This document shows positions 46,327-56,418 of a DNA stretch of 64,000 nucleotides, one piece after another; the stretch's first letter is position 1, and each line of letters opens with the position of its first letter. Source of the stretch: Oceanococcus atlanticus. Lineage in GTDB: Bacteria; Pseudomonadota; Gammaproteobacteria; Nevskiales; Oceanococcaceae. Position numbers and translations under genes: made by a program. The stretch covers positions 62,001 to 126,000 of the forward strand of contig NZ_AQQV01000005.1 in NCBI RefSeq assembly GCF_002088235.1, in the 5' to 3' direction. The notes below the pieces were generated by a model. The model worked only from the letters and a program-made list of their open reading frames with translations. It was not told the origin of the DNA and searched no databases.

Positions 46327-47532
46327 ATGAACGTTTTGCTCGGCGTCAGCGGCGGGATAGCCGCCTACAAGAGTGCCGACCTGGTGCGCCGCCTGCGTGA
46401 GCGTGGCTGCGACGTGCAGGTGGTGATGACGCGCGCTGCCCAGGAGTTTGTGACACCGCTGACCTTTCAGGCGTTGTCCGGGCGTGAGGTTCGAACCGCC
46501 TTATTAGACAGCGCTGCCGAGGCGGCGATGGGGCACATCGAACTGGCCCGCTGGGCCGACCGCATTCTGATTGCGCCCGCGTCGGCGGATCTGATTGCGC
46601 GGCTGACCGCGGGCATGGCGGATGACCTGCTGACCACCGTATGTCTGGCCTCGGCTGCGCCGATTTCCCTGGCCCCAGCGATGAATCAGCAAATGTGGCA
46701 AGCCCCGGCCGTACAGGCCAATGTGGCCACCCTGCGTGAGCGCGGGATCGAGATTCTGGGCCCGGGTGAGGGTGATCAGGCCTGTGGTGATATCGGCCCC
46801 GGGCGGATGCTGGAGCCACTAGAGCTGGCTGACATGATCACCGATGAGAAGCCGGATGGCGTGCTCGCGGGGCTGCGTGTTCTGATCACCGCCGGGCCGA
46901 CCCGCGAGGCATTGGACCCGGTACGTTTTCTGACCAACCGCTCGTCCGGAAAAATGGGTTTTGCCCTGGCCGCGGCGTGTCAGGCGGCGGGCGCCCAGGT
47001 CGAGTTGATTGCCGGGCCGGTCAATCTGCCGACCCCGATCGGCGTGCGCCGTTACAACGTGGAGTCGGCCCAGCAGATGCTGGACAAGGCCAACGAACGT
47101 GTTGGCAAGGCGCAGATACTCATCGCCACGGCTGCGGTGGCGGACTACCGCCCGCGGGCCGTGCAGGATGACAAGATCAAAAAATCCAGCGACTCAATTG
47201 CACTGGAGCTGGAAAAGACGCCGGACATCCTGGGCGAGCTTTCGCGCCGTGAAACGCATCTGTTTACGGTCGGCTTCGCTGCCGAGACCCGTGAGCTTGA
47301 GCGCTATGCACGTGCCAAGATGCAGCGCAAGAACCTCGACATGATCTGCGCCAACGAGGTGGGTCCGGGCCAGGGTTTTGATGTCGACGAGAACGCTCTG
47401 CTGGTGTTCTGGCCGGGTGGGCAGCAGCAGTTGGGGCCGCGCCACAAGCGCGCTCTGGCCGGCGAGCTGGTTGATCTGATCGCCACCCGCTACGCCACGG
47501 GTGATGAGCACGCGGGCGCCGTGGCCCCGTAA
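46327..47532 (+). CDS. coaBC: Bifunctional phosphopantothenoylcysteine decarboxylase/synthetase
   Basis: CoaBC performs two steps of coenzyme A synthesis. The 401-residue fusion has the N-terminal flavin-dependent CoaC domain ([33 protein letters not shown], and the catalytic cysteine region [10 protein letters not shown]) and a C-terminal CoaB domain ([31 protein letters not shown]). It starts ATG 46327, preceded by a GAGGA site. dut follows after 37 bases. Confidence 0.97.
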   Translation: MNVLLGVSGGIAAYKSADLVRRLRERGCDVQVVMTRAAQEFVTPLTFQALSGREVRTALLDSAAEAAMGHIELARWADRILIAPASADLIARLTAGMADDLLTTVCLASAAPISLAPAMNQQMWQAPAVQANVATLRERGIEILGPGEGDQACGDIGPGRMLEPLELADMITDEKPDGVLAGLRVLITAGPTREALDPVRFLTNRSSGKMGFALAAACQAAGAQVELIAGPVNLPTPIGVRRYNVESAQQMLDKANERVGKAQILIATAAVADYRPRAVQDDKIKKSSDSIALELEKTPDILGELSRRETHLFTVGFAAETRELERYARAKMQRKNLDMICANEVGPGQGFDVDENALLVFWPGGQQQLGPRHKRALAGELVDLIATRYATGDEHAGAVAP

Positions 47533-47569
47533 TTTCCTTTCTTCAATGGGCGCCTTCGCGCCAACTTGC

Positions 47570-48909
<1,340 letters not shown>

Positions 48910-48918
48910 TCGAAGGGC

Positions 48919-49530
48919 TCAGTAGAGCCGGGCTGGTGTTTTCAGCTGGATAAAGCGCGTCAGGTCGCGTTCGAATTCATCATTGACCTTCTCGCGCTCG
49001 GCGCGCATGGCATTGAGCGCGGCCTCGCTGGTGCGCACCACGGTTTCAAATTCCATGATCTGCTTCTGCAATTTGCTCGGGACGGCCTTGTCCTGAGCTT
49101 TGAGCCGATCCTCGCGCTCTTTGAGCGAGCTCAGCGTGGCCTGGCTTTCGGCCACCGATTTTTCGCCCGAGGCAATGCGTGAGTCGAGGATGGCCAGTTG
49201 TTCGTCGCGACGATGCAGGATTTGATCCTGGGTGGCATAGGTGCTGAGCAGAAACTGGTCGTAACGGTTCTGCTCTTCCTGCCTACGCTTGGCTTCTGCT
49301 TCAGCTTCCCGCTGTGCTTGTTCAGCGGCCAGCTGTTCGGCAGTTTTAGGCGCATTTTTTTCGTTCACCACCACGCCGCGATCATTCAGCGTTTGAACCT
49401 GCTGCTGGGCATACTTCGCAGGAATTCGGTCGCCGTAATGCACGCGACCGTTCTCGTCGACCCAGCGGTAGGTTTTGGCGTACGCCGCGCTGGCCGTGGC
49501 AACGGCCAGAATCAGCAACAAAGCTCGCAT
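48919..49530 (-). CDS. DUF4124-domain periplasmic coiled-coil protein
   Basis: The 203-residue protein has a signal peptide (1-18, AAYA|KT) and a DUF4124 segment (YRWVDENGRVHYGDRIP). Most of the rest is a long helical region rich in Glu, Gln and Arg (about 60-190) that should form coiled coil. DUF4124 proteins occur widely in gammaproteobacteria and their function is unknown. The region between it and cysH (49531-49614) contains a short direct repeat. Confidence 0.87.
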   Translation of the reverse strand: MRALLLILAVATASAAYAKTYRWVDENGRVHYGDRIPAKYAQQQVQTLNDRGVVVNEKNAPKTAEQLAAEQAQREAEAEAKRRQEEQNRYDQFLLSTYATQDQILHRRDEQLAILDSRIASGEKSVAESQATLSSLKEREDRLKAQDKAVPSKLQKQIMEFETVVRTSEAALNAMRAEREKVNDEFERDLTRFIQLKTPARLY

Positions 49531-49550
49531 CTGCTCAATCCATCCTGAAA

Positions 49551-49621
49551 TGGCTTACAGGATAACGTAGCTGCGCGCGTTTTCGTTGACCAGGCTGCCG
49601 GCGTATTTTCTGGCTTACAGG
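49551..49621. repeat. 11-base direct repeat carrying two in-frame stop codons after cysH
   Basis: TGGCTTACAGG occurs at 49551-49561 and 49611-49621, exactly 60 bases apart. On the cysH strand each copy contains the stop TAA (49617-49615 and 49557-49555), so an open stretch of 19 sense codons lies between the two stops in the cysH frame. It could be a past 3'-end change in cysH or chance. Confidence 0.45.
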
Positions 49622-50382
49622 TGCAGGCCGCACTCTGTTTTGGGCTTGCCGGCCCAGCGTCCCGAGCGACCTTCGCCTTTGACTGTGCAATGGGTGCAGC
49701 CAATCGACGAGAAACCATGCGCAACCAGCGGGTGGAATGGCAGCTTGTGCTCGCTGATGTAGGCGTCTCGTTCGTCTTTGCTGACATCGATCATCGGATT
49801 GAACTTGATGATGCCGCGACGCTCCTCAAACACTTCCATGTCCGCACGGTCGTCGGTCTGCCAGCCCATCAGGCTGGAAATCCACACGTGATAATCAGGT
49901 TTGACTGCTTCCAGCGGCTCGACTTTATTGATCGAGCAGCAGAAATCCGGGTTCTTGTCCCAGGTTTGGTCATTGACGGTGAATTCGTGCTTCCAGTCCT
50001 CGGCCTGCAGGCTGAAGACGTCCAGGTCCAGAAGCTTGGTCAGGTATTCCTTGTACAGCAGGGTTTCACGGAAATGAAACCCGGTGTCGATGAACGCAAT
50101 ACGCTGATCGGCACGAATACTCTTGATGATGTGCAGAAAATAGGCCGAGGTGGCGGCAAAGGATGAGGTGACCAGAACTTTGTCCGGGGCGAAATCCTCA
50201 TACAGCTGACGCAGGCGCTGCTCGAAATTCAGCGGCGCATAGCGTGCGTTCAGTTCCGCGATGGCTTGTGCATCCAGGCCCGCGCCATTGGCCGGGCGCG
50301 GAGGCTCCGGTTCCAGCACGTGACTCAGCTCGACGGTCTCGTCGCGGCTGGTGTTGTTGATGGCTTCTGCGGTGGCACTCAT
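49615..50382 (-). CDS. cysH: Adenylyl-sulfate (APS) reductase, 4Fe-4S type
   Basis: The enzyme reduces activated sulfate to sulfite in assimilation. The 255-residue protein has the nucleotide-binding SSFAATSAYF segment and the C-terminal redox cysteine in KTECGLHL (Cys251). It also has cysteines Cys148-Cys149 and Cys229-x2-Cys232 (FCCSIN, CTHC), which bind a 4Fe-4S cluster. That cluster marks APS-using enzymes, while E. coli-type PAPS reductases lack it. Start MSATAEA at 50382 is chosen; upstream frame sequence is not conserved in style. pyrE lies 142 bases upstream. Confidence 0.92.
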   Translation of the reverse strand: MSATAEAINNTSRDETVELSHVLEPEPPRPANGAGLDAQAIAELNARYAPLNFEQRLRQLYEDFAPDKVLVTSSFAATSAYFLHIIKSIRADQRIAFIDTGFHFRETLLYKEYLTKLLDLDVFSLQAEDWKHEFTVNDQTWDKNPDFCCSINKVEPLEAVKPDYHVWISSLMGWQTDDRADMEVFEERRGIIKFNPMIDVSKDERDAYISEHKLPFHPLVAHGFSSIGCTHCTVKGEGRSGRWAGKPKTECGLHL

Positions 50383-50524
50383 GGGGCTTCCGGGGTGTGG
50401 AGACTCGGACAGTTCCGAATTCCGATGGATGTACGACGGTGCGCAAATTATCGTATCGGAATATAAATCGCGAGTTTGCATCCAAAATGGAATAACAAAA
50501 TAGCGCGGCCCCGAATTGTCGTGC

Positions 50525-51160
50525 TCAGACCCCGTACTGTTCGCGGTAGCGTGCGATTTGAGCATGTTTGTCCGCATCGCCGCTGGCGCGCAGCCAAGCT
50601 TCGAGGTCGGAAAGGCCGACCAGCGCGGCGACGGCAAGCTGCTGCTCTTTGGCCAGTTCCTGCGTTGCCGACTGCGTGCCCTGGCCCTTTTCCTGGCGGT
50701 CAAACGCCAGCATCGCGGCTACGGGCTCGGCGCCGGCATTGCGTATCAAGGTAATGGCCTCACGGGCTGCGGTGCCAGCGGTGAGTACATCATCCAGAAT
50801 CAGCACACGGCCTTGCAGTGGCGCACCCACGATGTTGCCACCCTCACCGTGGTCTTTGGCCTCTTTGCGGTTGAAGGCAAACGGGTAGTCATGGCCGCGT
50901 TGGGCCAATGCCAGGGCGACGGCGGTGACCAGTGGAATGCCTTTGTAAGCGGGGCCGAACAGCATGTCGAACTCAAGCTTGGCAGCGAGGATGGCCTCAG
51001 CGTAGGCATCAGCCAGAGCCTGCATCGCGGCGCCCGAGTTGATATTGCCGAGGTTGAAGAAGTAGGGGCTCTGGCGGCCGGATTTGAGCGTGAAATCGCC
51101 GAAACGAAGAACGCCGCATTGCTCGGCAAGTTCAAGGAAGCGGGTTTGGTAGTCGTGCAT
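50525..51160 (-). CDS. pyrE: Orotate phosphoribosyltransferase
   Basis: PyrE forms OMP from orotate and PRPP in pyrimidine synthesis. The 211-residue protein shows FTLKSGRQSPYFFNLGNI, DMLFGPAYKGIPLV, YPFAFNRKEAKDHGEGG and the PRPP motif RVLILDDVLTAGTA. It stands between the cysH and photolyase genes on the same strand, with gaps large enough for separate promoters. In Pseudomonas pyrE lies near argB and crc, which fits this position. Confidence 0.97.
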   Translation of the reverse strand: MHDYQTRFLELAEQCGVLRFGDFTLKSGRQSPYFFNLGNINSGAAMQALADAYAEAILAAKLEFDMLFGPAYKGIPLVTAVALALAQRGHDYPFAFNRKEAKDHGEGGNIVGAPLQGRVLILDDVLTAGTAAREAITLIRNAGAEPVAAMLAFDRQEKGQGTQSATQELAKEQQLAVAALVGLSDLEAWLRASGDADKHAQIARYREQYGV

Positions 51161-51219
51161 AGCGGATTTCAGCGTGTGACGGGTCGCGGACAGTACTTAA
51201 ATATGACAACGCCGCCAAC

Positions 51220-52563
51220 TCAGGCGGAATCCTCTTTGAGGCGCGCATAGCGATCCAGGGCCGCCTGGCGCGAGGTTTTGAGATCAATAATCGGTTCGGC
51301 GAGTGGCTGGCTCAGCCAGCGGTCGCGATAGCGCCGGTCGGGGTCGAAACGTTCGGCCTGAGTGTCCGGGTTGAATATGCGGAAGTAGGGGGCAGCGTCA
51401 GCCCCGCAGCCGGCGATCCATTGCCAGCCCAGCGTGTTGTTGGCCAGATCAGCATCGACCAGCGTGTCCCAGAACCAGGCCGCGCCGGCGCGCCAGTCTA
51501 TGCCAAGGTTCTTGGTCAGCAGACTGCCCACGATCATGCGCACCCGGTTGTGCATCCAGCCGGTGGCCCACAGCTCGCGCATGCCGGCATCGACCAGCTC
51601 GATGCCGGTCTGGCCGCGCTGCCAGGCTTTCAGGTCTGCTTCTGCCGCCTCGCCGCTGCGCCATTCAAACGCCTCGAATTTGGGGTTGAATTCGCGTTGC
51701 GGGGTATCGGCAAAGTGATACAGCAAATGATGGGCGAACTCGCGCCAGCCCAGCTCAGCGAGATATTTTTCGGCTGCCGGGGCGTCGGGGCCGAGGAGTG
51801 CGGCGCGAATCTGGCGCGGGCCGATTTCACCGAAATGCAGATGTGGCGACAGGCGTGAGGTGCCGGCGACGGCGGGCACATCCCGCGTGCTCGGGTAATC
51901 GGCAGCTGCGTGTTCGACAAAGTGATCGAGCTGGTCGAGCGCGCCGGCCTCGCCGGGCCGCCAGTGGGCGGCCAGCTTATCGCCCCACGGGTGCTGCGGG
52001 CGCAAGCCCAGTGCGTCGATACTCAGGCCTTCAATGTCCGCGCCGGGTGGCCAGCTGTCTGGCGGTTCGGCGATGTTGAATTCACCGGGCAGGGTGTTTT
52101 TGGCGGCTTTCCAGAACGGCGTGAACACCCGGTAAGGGCGGCCGGCGCCGGTTTCTATGGTCCAGGGTTCCAGCAGCAGCGCGGCATTGTGTGAGCGTGT
52201 GGTGTAACCGGCCTCGCTCAGGCGGGTTTTAATGTCGCGATCGCGGGCGATAATCGCCGGCTCGTAGAGGCGGTTCCAGCTCACCGCATCGGCGTTGAAG
52301 GCATCCGCGATCTGCTGCAGTTCTTGCAGGCTTGAGCCGTGGCGGATGATCAATCGGTGGCCGCGTTGTGCCAGTGATTCGCTCAGCGCGTGCAGCGCGT
52401 GGTGCAGCCACCAGCAGCTGGCCGCACCGGCGGCCCAGGGTGATTCTTCGTCGGGTGCGTGGATGTAGACCAGGCACAGGGCGTCGGCGTGCTGGCAGGC
52501 CCATTCCAGTGACGGGTTGTCGGTCAGGCGGAGGTCGCGGCGAAACCAGTGAATGATGCGCAT
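51220..52563 (-). CDS. phrB: Deoxyribodipyrimidine photolyase (class I type)
   Basis: The 447-residue flavoprotein repairs cyclobutane pyrimidine dimers with light. It has the N-terminal antenna domain (IIHWFRRDLRLTDNPSLEWA) and a C-terminal FAD domain with HFGEIGPRQI, ELGWREFAHHLLYH, WATGWMHNRVRMIVGSLLTK, and DADLANNTLGWQWIAGCGADAAPYFRIFNP (the last read in parts). Conserved Trp residues of the electron chain are present in these blocks. A cryptochrome or a (6-4) photolyase is less likely. Confidence 0.92.
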   Translation of the reverse strand: MRIIHWFRRDLRLTDNPSLEWACQHADALCLVYIHAPDEESPWAAGAASCWWLHHALHALSESLAQRGHRLIIRHGSSLQELQQIADAFNADAVSWNRLYEPAIIARDRDIKTRLSEAGYTTRSHNAALLLEPWTIETGAGRPYRVFTPFWKAAKNTLPGEFNIAEPPDSWPPGADIEGLSIDALGLRPQHPWGDKLAAHWRPGEAGALDQLDHFVEHAAADYPSTRDVPAVAGTSRLSPHLHFGEIGPRQIRAALLGPDAPAAEKYLAELGWREFAHHLLYHFADTPQREFNPKFEAFEWRSGEAAEADLKAWQRGQTGIELVDAGMRELWATGWMHNRVRMIVGSLLTKNLGIDWRAGAAWFWDTLVDADLANNTLGWQWIAGCGADAAPYFRIFNPDTQAERFDPDRRYRDRWLSQPLAEPIIDLKTSRQAALDRYARLKEDSA

Positions 52564-52622
52564 GGTCGGCAGTGTAGCGGTGGTATGGGTATCATGCCTG
52601 CTGATTTGCCAACCGCTTGATC

Positions 52623-53402
52623 ATGCGCATCATCAGCCTGAATGCCAATGGCATTCGTTCTGCCGGCCGTAAGGGCTTTTTCGACTGGTTACCGCAACAG
52701 GATGCGGATGTCGTGTGCATTCAGGAAACCAAGGCGCAGGAGCATCAGCTCAAAGATGACGAGCTGTATTACCCCGCCGGTTACCACTGCGCCTACGAGG
52801 ACGCGACCAGCAAAAAGGGCTACAGCGGCGTGGCGATTTACAGCCGGCGCGAGCCCGACGAGTGGGTGCGCGGGCTGGGCTTTGACGAGTTTGATGTCGA
52901 GGGGCGCTATCTTGAGGCGCGTTACGGTGATCTGTCGGTCGCCTCGCTGTACCTGCCCTCAGGCTCCTCCGGTGATGAGCGTCAGCAGGCCAAGTTCCGC
53001 TTTCTCGACCTCTATTACCCCTACCTTCAGGCCTGCCTCGACAGCGGGCGCCGTTTCATCCTGTGTGGTGACTGGAATATTGCCCAGACCGAGCGCGACC
53101 TGAAGAATTGGAAGTCCAATCAGAAGAACTCCGGGTTTCTGCCCGAAGAGCGCGCCTGGATGACCCGGGTCAAGGACGAGCAGGGCTGGCTGGATGCCTT
53201 CCGAGAGTTGCACCCCGAGGCGGAGGGTGAGGCCTATACCTGGTGGTCCAACCGTGGGCGCGCACGCGAGAACAACGTGGGCTGGCGCATCGACTATCAG
53301 TTGGCCACGCCGCATTACAAAGATGCGATCAAGGCTGCCTGGGTCTACAAGGACGAGTTTTTCTCCGATCATGCCCCGCTGATCGTTGACTATGACGACT
53401 GA
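52623..53402 (+). CDS. xth: Exodeoxyribonuclease III
   Basis: This is the AP endonuclease/3'-exonuclease of base-excision repair. The 259-residue protein keeps the catalytic residues: Glu in CIQETKAQ, Asp/Asn in CGDWNIA, Asp in GWRIDYQ and His in SDHAPLIVDY. These are altered in Crc, the catabolite-repression protein of Pseudomonas that occupies the same neighbourhood near pyrE, so this protein is an active nuclease and not Crc. It overlaps the AmpG-like gene by 11 bases. Confidence 0.93.
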   Translation: MRIISLNANGIRSAGRKGFFDWLPQQDADVVCIQETKAQEHQLKDDELYYPAGYHCAYEDATSKKGYSGVAIYSRREPDEWVRGLGFDEFDVEGRYLEARYGDLSVASLYLPSGSSGDERQQAKFRFLDLYYPYLQACLDSGRRFILCGDWNIAQTERDLKNWKSNQKNSGFLPEERAWMTRVKDEQGWLDAFRELHPEAEGEAYTWWSNRGRARENNVGWRIDYQLATPHYKDAIKAAWVYKDEFFSDHAPLIVDYDD

Positions 53403-54729
53403 GGTCGCACCGCGGCGCAGCTGGCTCCAGGCCCTGGCCACCTATCGGCGGCCGCACATCTTCGCCATGTTGTGTCTGGGGTTTTCCGCCGGGCTGCCGT
53501 TCCTGCTTGTTTTCGCAACGCTGTCCGCCTGGCTTGCCCAGGTGGATGTGTCGCGCACCATGATCGGACTGTTCTCCTGGATCGGTATCACCTACTCGAT
53601 CAAGGTGTTCTGGGCGCCGGTGGTGGATCGCCTGCCGATTCCGCTGCTCACGCGCTGGCTGGGGCGGCGACGCAGTTGGATGTTGCTGGCCCAGTTCGGT
53701 GTGGCCACCGGCCTGCTCGGTTTGGCCACATCTGATCCCGGCGTGGCGCTGGAGCTGGTGGCGTGGCTGGCGCTGCTGGTGGCATTTTCCTCGGCAACCC
53801 AGGACATCGCAGTCGATGCCTGGCGTATCGAGGCGGCCCCGCGTGATGAGCAGGGTGCCATGGCGGCGGCGTATCAGATGGGCTACCGCATCGCCTTGCT
53901 GGTGGCTGGCGCTGGAGCCCTGTTCCTGGCGGCGGAATACAGCTGGATGGTGGCGTACACGGTGATGGCGGCCTGCATGGGTGTAGGGGTGCTGACCAGC
54001 CTGGTGATTCGCGAGCCGGCCGCGCAGGCCAGCGTGGCCTTGAACGAGCCGATGGATGGTTCCGCCCTGCAGCGCTTTGCGCGTTGGTTCTACACCGCTG
54101 TGGCTGGACCTTTCGTCGATTTCTTTGCCCGCAACGGGGTGCGCCTGGGGATTATCATTCTGGCCTTCATCGGCCTGTTCCGCGTGACCGACATCACCAT
54201 GGGGGTGATGGCCAATCCGTTCTATCTGGACATGGGCTACACACTCAAGGAAATTGCCGCCGTGGCCAAAGGTTTCGGCGTGCTGATGACCATCTTCGGC
54301 ACGATCGTGGGCGGTGTGGTGGTGGCGCGCATCGGGGCGGAGCGCTCGCTGGTGCTGGGTGGCATCTTCGTGATCCTGACCAATCTGAGCTTTGCTCTGC
54401 TGGCGGTGCTGCCGGATCCGGGGGTCGCCGGTTTGACCATGGTCATCAGCGCCGACAATTTCTCTGGTGGCTTTGCCGGCACAGCCTTCATCGCTTACCT
54501 GTCCGGTCTGACCAATGTGGCCTACACCGCGACCCAGTACGCTTTGTTCTCGTCACTGTTCACCTTGCCCGGTAAGTTGATCGCTGGGGGCTCGGGCTGG
54601 GTGGTCGACAGCTTCAGTTACCCGGTGTTTTTCCTCTACACCTCGGCGCTGGGGATTCCGGCCTTGCTGATTATCAGCTACCTGATTCGTCACCCGCGGG
54701 TCAGCCCGCAGGGCGACGAGAAGGCCTGA
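53392..54729 (+). CDS. ampG: AmpG-like muropeptide permease (MFS)
   Basis: The 445-residue protein has about twelve membrane helices. It carries AmpG-type blocks such as MLCLGFSAGLPFLLVFATLSAWL, GIGITYSIKVFWAPVVDRLP-like segments (seen as TYSIKVFWAPVVD) and SSATQDIAVDAWRIE. AmpG imports anhydromuropeptides for wall recycling and beta-lactamase signalling. E. coli AmpG is somewhat longer (491). ATG 53392 starts inside the xth gene. It is convergent with the next gene, 1 base apart. Confidence 0.85.
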   Translation: MTTEVAPRRSWLQALATYRRPHIFAMLCLGFSAGLPFLLVFATLSAWLAQVDVSRTMIGLFSWIGITYSIKVFWAPVVDRLPIPLLTRWLGRRRSWMLLAQFGVATGLLGLATSDPGVALELVAWLALLVAFSSATQDIAVDAWRIEAAPRDEQGAMAAAYQMGYRIALLVAGAGALFLAAEYSWMVAYTVMAACMGVGVLTSLVIREPAAQASVALNEPMDGSALQRFARWFYTAVAGPFVDFFARNGVRLGIIILAFIGLFRVTDITMGVMANPFYLDMGYTLKEIAAVAKGFGVLMTIFGTIVGGVVVARIGAERSLVLGGIFVILTNLSFALLAVLPDPGVAGLTMVISADNFSGGFAGTAFIAYLSGLTNVAYTATQYALFSSLFTLPGKLIAGGSGWVVDSFSYPVFFLYTSALGIPALLIISYLIRHPRVSPQGDEKA

Positions 54730-54730
54730 G

Positions 54731-55036
54731 TCAGCGCCAGTCCAGTTGGTCTAGCGGGTTGAGACGGTCACCAGGCTGGTTGGTGTCGAAGTCCATGCTC
54801 AAATCGCCGTAGTCACCGCGGTTCAGATCGAGTGCGCCAGCAGCATCATTGGGGGCGCTGGTCGGCTGTGCCGCCAGTTCCAGCCAGCTGTCAAAATCGA
54901 GTTCCTCGATGGCGCCGTCGTAGTACTGAATTTCGATGCTTTCGGATTCCAGATCCAGGGCTACAACCTCGAAACTTGCGCCGCCGGGGATGCGGTACCA
55001 GCTGCCGATCTCGATGCCTTCGAACACGCCGATCAT
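54731..55036 (-). CDS. Small acidic protein, DUF6763-like
   Basis: The 101-residue protein begins MIGVFEGIEIGSWYRIPGG and continues FEVVALDLESESIEIQYYDGAIEELDFDSWLELA, then an acidic tail rich in Asp and Asn. It resembles small gammaproteobacterial proteins grouped as DUF6763, with no assigned role. ATG 55036 is preferred to an upstream in-frame start at 55057 because an AAGGAGA ribosome-binding site (55047-55041) fits it. A promoter is visible upstream at 55123-55152. Confidence 0.75.
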   Translation of the reverse strand: MIGVFEGIEIGSWYRIPGGASFEVVALDLESESIEIQYYDGAIEELDFDSWLELAAQPTSAPNDAAGALDLNRGDYGDLSMDFDTNQPGDRLNPLDQLDWR

Positions 55037-55383
55037 ATCGTCTCCTTCCGCTTTCACGGGATCTGCGATCGGTCCGTCTGTGCCCGACCCTGCGCCGAGG
55101 CAGGCGGGCCGATCCGTGGCCCTTTATAGGCCGCAAAAATGGCCTGTTTCAAGCCGTAACTACAAGTGCATGAATCCAGGTGAAAATTTTGTGAACCTGC
55201 AGGATTCGACTGCGCTGTGTGAGCTAGGTTTCTGATTTTTCGATGATTATTTATTTCTCTCGCGCGCAGACGAATAGCCCGGCGCTATGGCGTCGGCTGT
55301 CTAAGCCACTGGATTGACGACGGTTTCGCCGTTCGTCGATTTGTTGCCGCCGTGCTGCTTGGTTGGCGTCGTTTGCGCGTCGT
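55037..55383. other. Noncoding stretch between small acidic protein and aldo/keto reductase
   Basis: This 347-base gap contains the promoter of the small acidic protein gene (55123-55152) and an AT-rich segment (about 55180-55260). No convincing coding frame, RNA gene or strong terminator was seen. The aldo/keto reductase gene ends at 55384, reading toward this gap. Confidence 0.6.
55123..55152 (-). promoter_or_regulatory. Promoter of the small acidic protein gene
   Basis: On the minus strand -35 TTGAAA (55152-55147), 18 bases, and -10 TATAAA (55128-55123) predict a start near 55116. This leaves a leader of about 80 bases before the ATG at 55036. Confidence 0.6.
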
Positions 55384-56418
55384 TCAGGGGGCCGGATTGG
55401 GCTGGCTGCAGTGCACCGCTTCTATGGCGTTAAGCACGTCGTCCGTGAGCTCAAGAGAGACCGAGGCGATGTTGCTGCGCAGTTGCGTCATGCTGGTGGC
55501 GCCAATCAGGTTGCTGGCCGTGAACGGGCGCGCGTTGATGTAGGCCAACGCCATCTGCGCCGGGTCCAGCCCCGCATCGCGGGCAATCTCAACATAAGCG
55601 CGTGTGGCCGCGATGGATTCGGGGTTGGTATAGCGCCCGAAGCGGGGGAACAGGGTGATGCGTGCGTCGGCTGGCGTAGCATCCAGGTATTTGCCGGAGA
55701 GCACCCCAAAGCCCAGCGGTGAATAGGCCAGCAAGCCCACCGCTTCGCGGTCGGCAAACTCGGCCAGGCCGATCTCGTAACTGCGGTTGAGCAGGCTGTA
55801 AGGGTTCTGGATGCTGGCGATACGGGGTTTGTTGTTGTCGCGCGCCAGGCGCAGGTACTCGGCCACGCCCCAGGGGGTTTCGTTGGAGACTCCGATGTGG
55901 CGGACCTTGCCTGCTTTGACCAGGCTGTCCAGCGCATCCAGGGTCTCCTCGATGGGAACGCTGTTGTCGGTGGTGGGCGCGGTGTATCCGAGCTTGCCAA
56001 AGAAGTTGGTTTCCCGGTCCGGCCAGTGCACCTGATAGAGGTCGATCACATCGGTTTGCAGGCGGCGCAGGCTGTCATCGCAGGCGGCCAGCACGCTGGC
56101 CCGGTCAAGCGTCGGGCCGCCGCGGACCCAGGGCAGCCAGTCGGCGCGACCCAGCACCTTGGTGGCGAGGATGACGTCGTCCCTTTTGCCGCGGGCTTTG
56201 AGCCAGTTGCCGAGGATGCGTTCGGTAGCACCCTGGGTTTCGGCCTTGGGCGGCACCGGATACATCTCGGCGGCATCGATGAAGTTGATGCCCTGATCAA
56301 TCGCGTAGTCGAGCTGCTCGAAGGCTTGGTCCTGGGTGTTCTGTTCGCCCCAGGTCATGGTGCCCAGGCCGATCAGGCTCACATCAAGGCCGGTGCGGCC
56401 CAGCGGACGGTATTTCAA
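55384..56418 (-). CDS. Aldo/keto reductase (Tas-like)
   Basis: The 344-residue NADPH-dependent reductase has the TIM-barrel motifs GLGTMTWGEQ, GINFIDAAEMYPVPP with the catalytic Asp and Tyr, VILATKVLG with the Lys, and DLYQVHWPDRETNFFG with the His. The opening and the YPVPP block match E. coli Tas, a member found beside other housekeeping genes. The substrate is not known. It is the last gene of the thiS-thiG-trmB-prkB operon, overlapping prkB by ATGA. Confidence 0.9.
   Translation of the reverse strand: MKYRPLGRTGLDVSLIGLGTMTWGEQNTQDQAFEQLDYAIDQGINFIDAAEMYPVPPKAETQGATERILGNWLKARGKRDDVILATKVLGRADWLPWVRGGPTLDRASVLAACDDSLRRLQTDVIDLYQVHWPDRETNFFGKLGYTAPTTDNSVPIEETLDALDSLVKAGKVRHIGVSNETPWGVAEYLRLARDNNKPRIASIQNPYSLLNRSYEIGLAEFADREAVGLLAYSPLGFGVLSGKYLDATPADARITLFPRFGRYTNPESIAATRAYVEIARDAGLDPAQMALAYINARPFTASNLIGATSMTQLRSNIASVSLELTDDVLNAIEAVHCSQPNPAP

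Noticed and set aside
52623-53402. Crc (catabolite repression control protein)
   Set aside because: All catalytic residues of exonuclease III are present. Crc has lost them.
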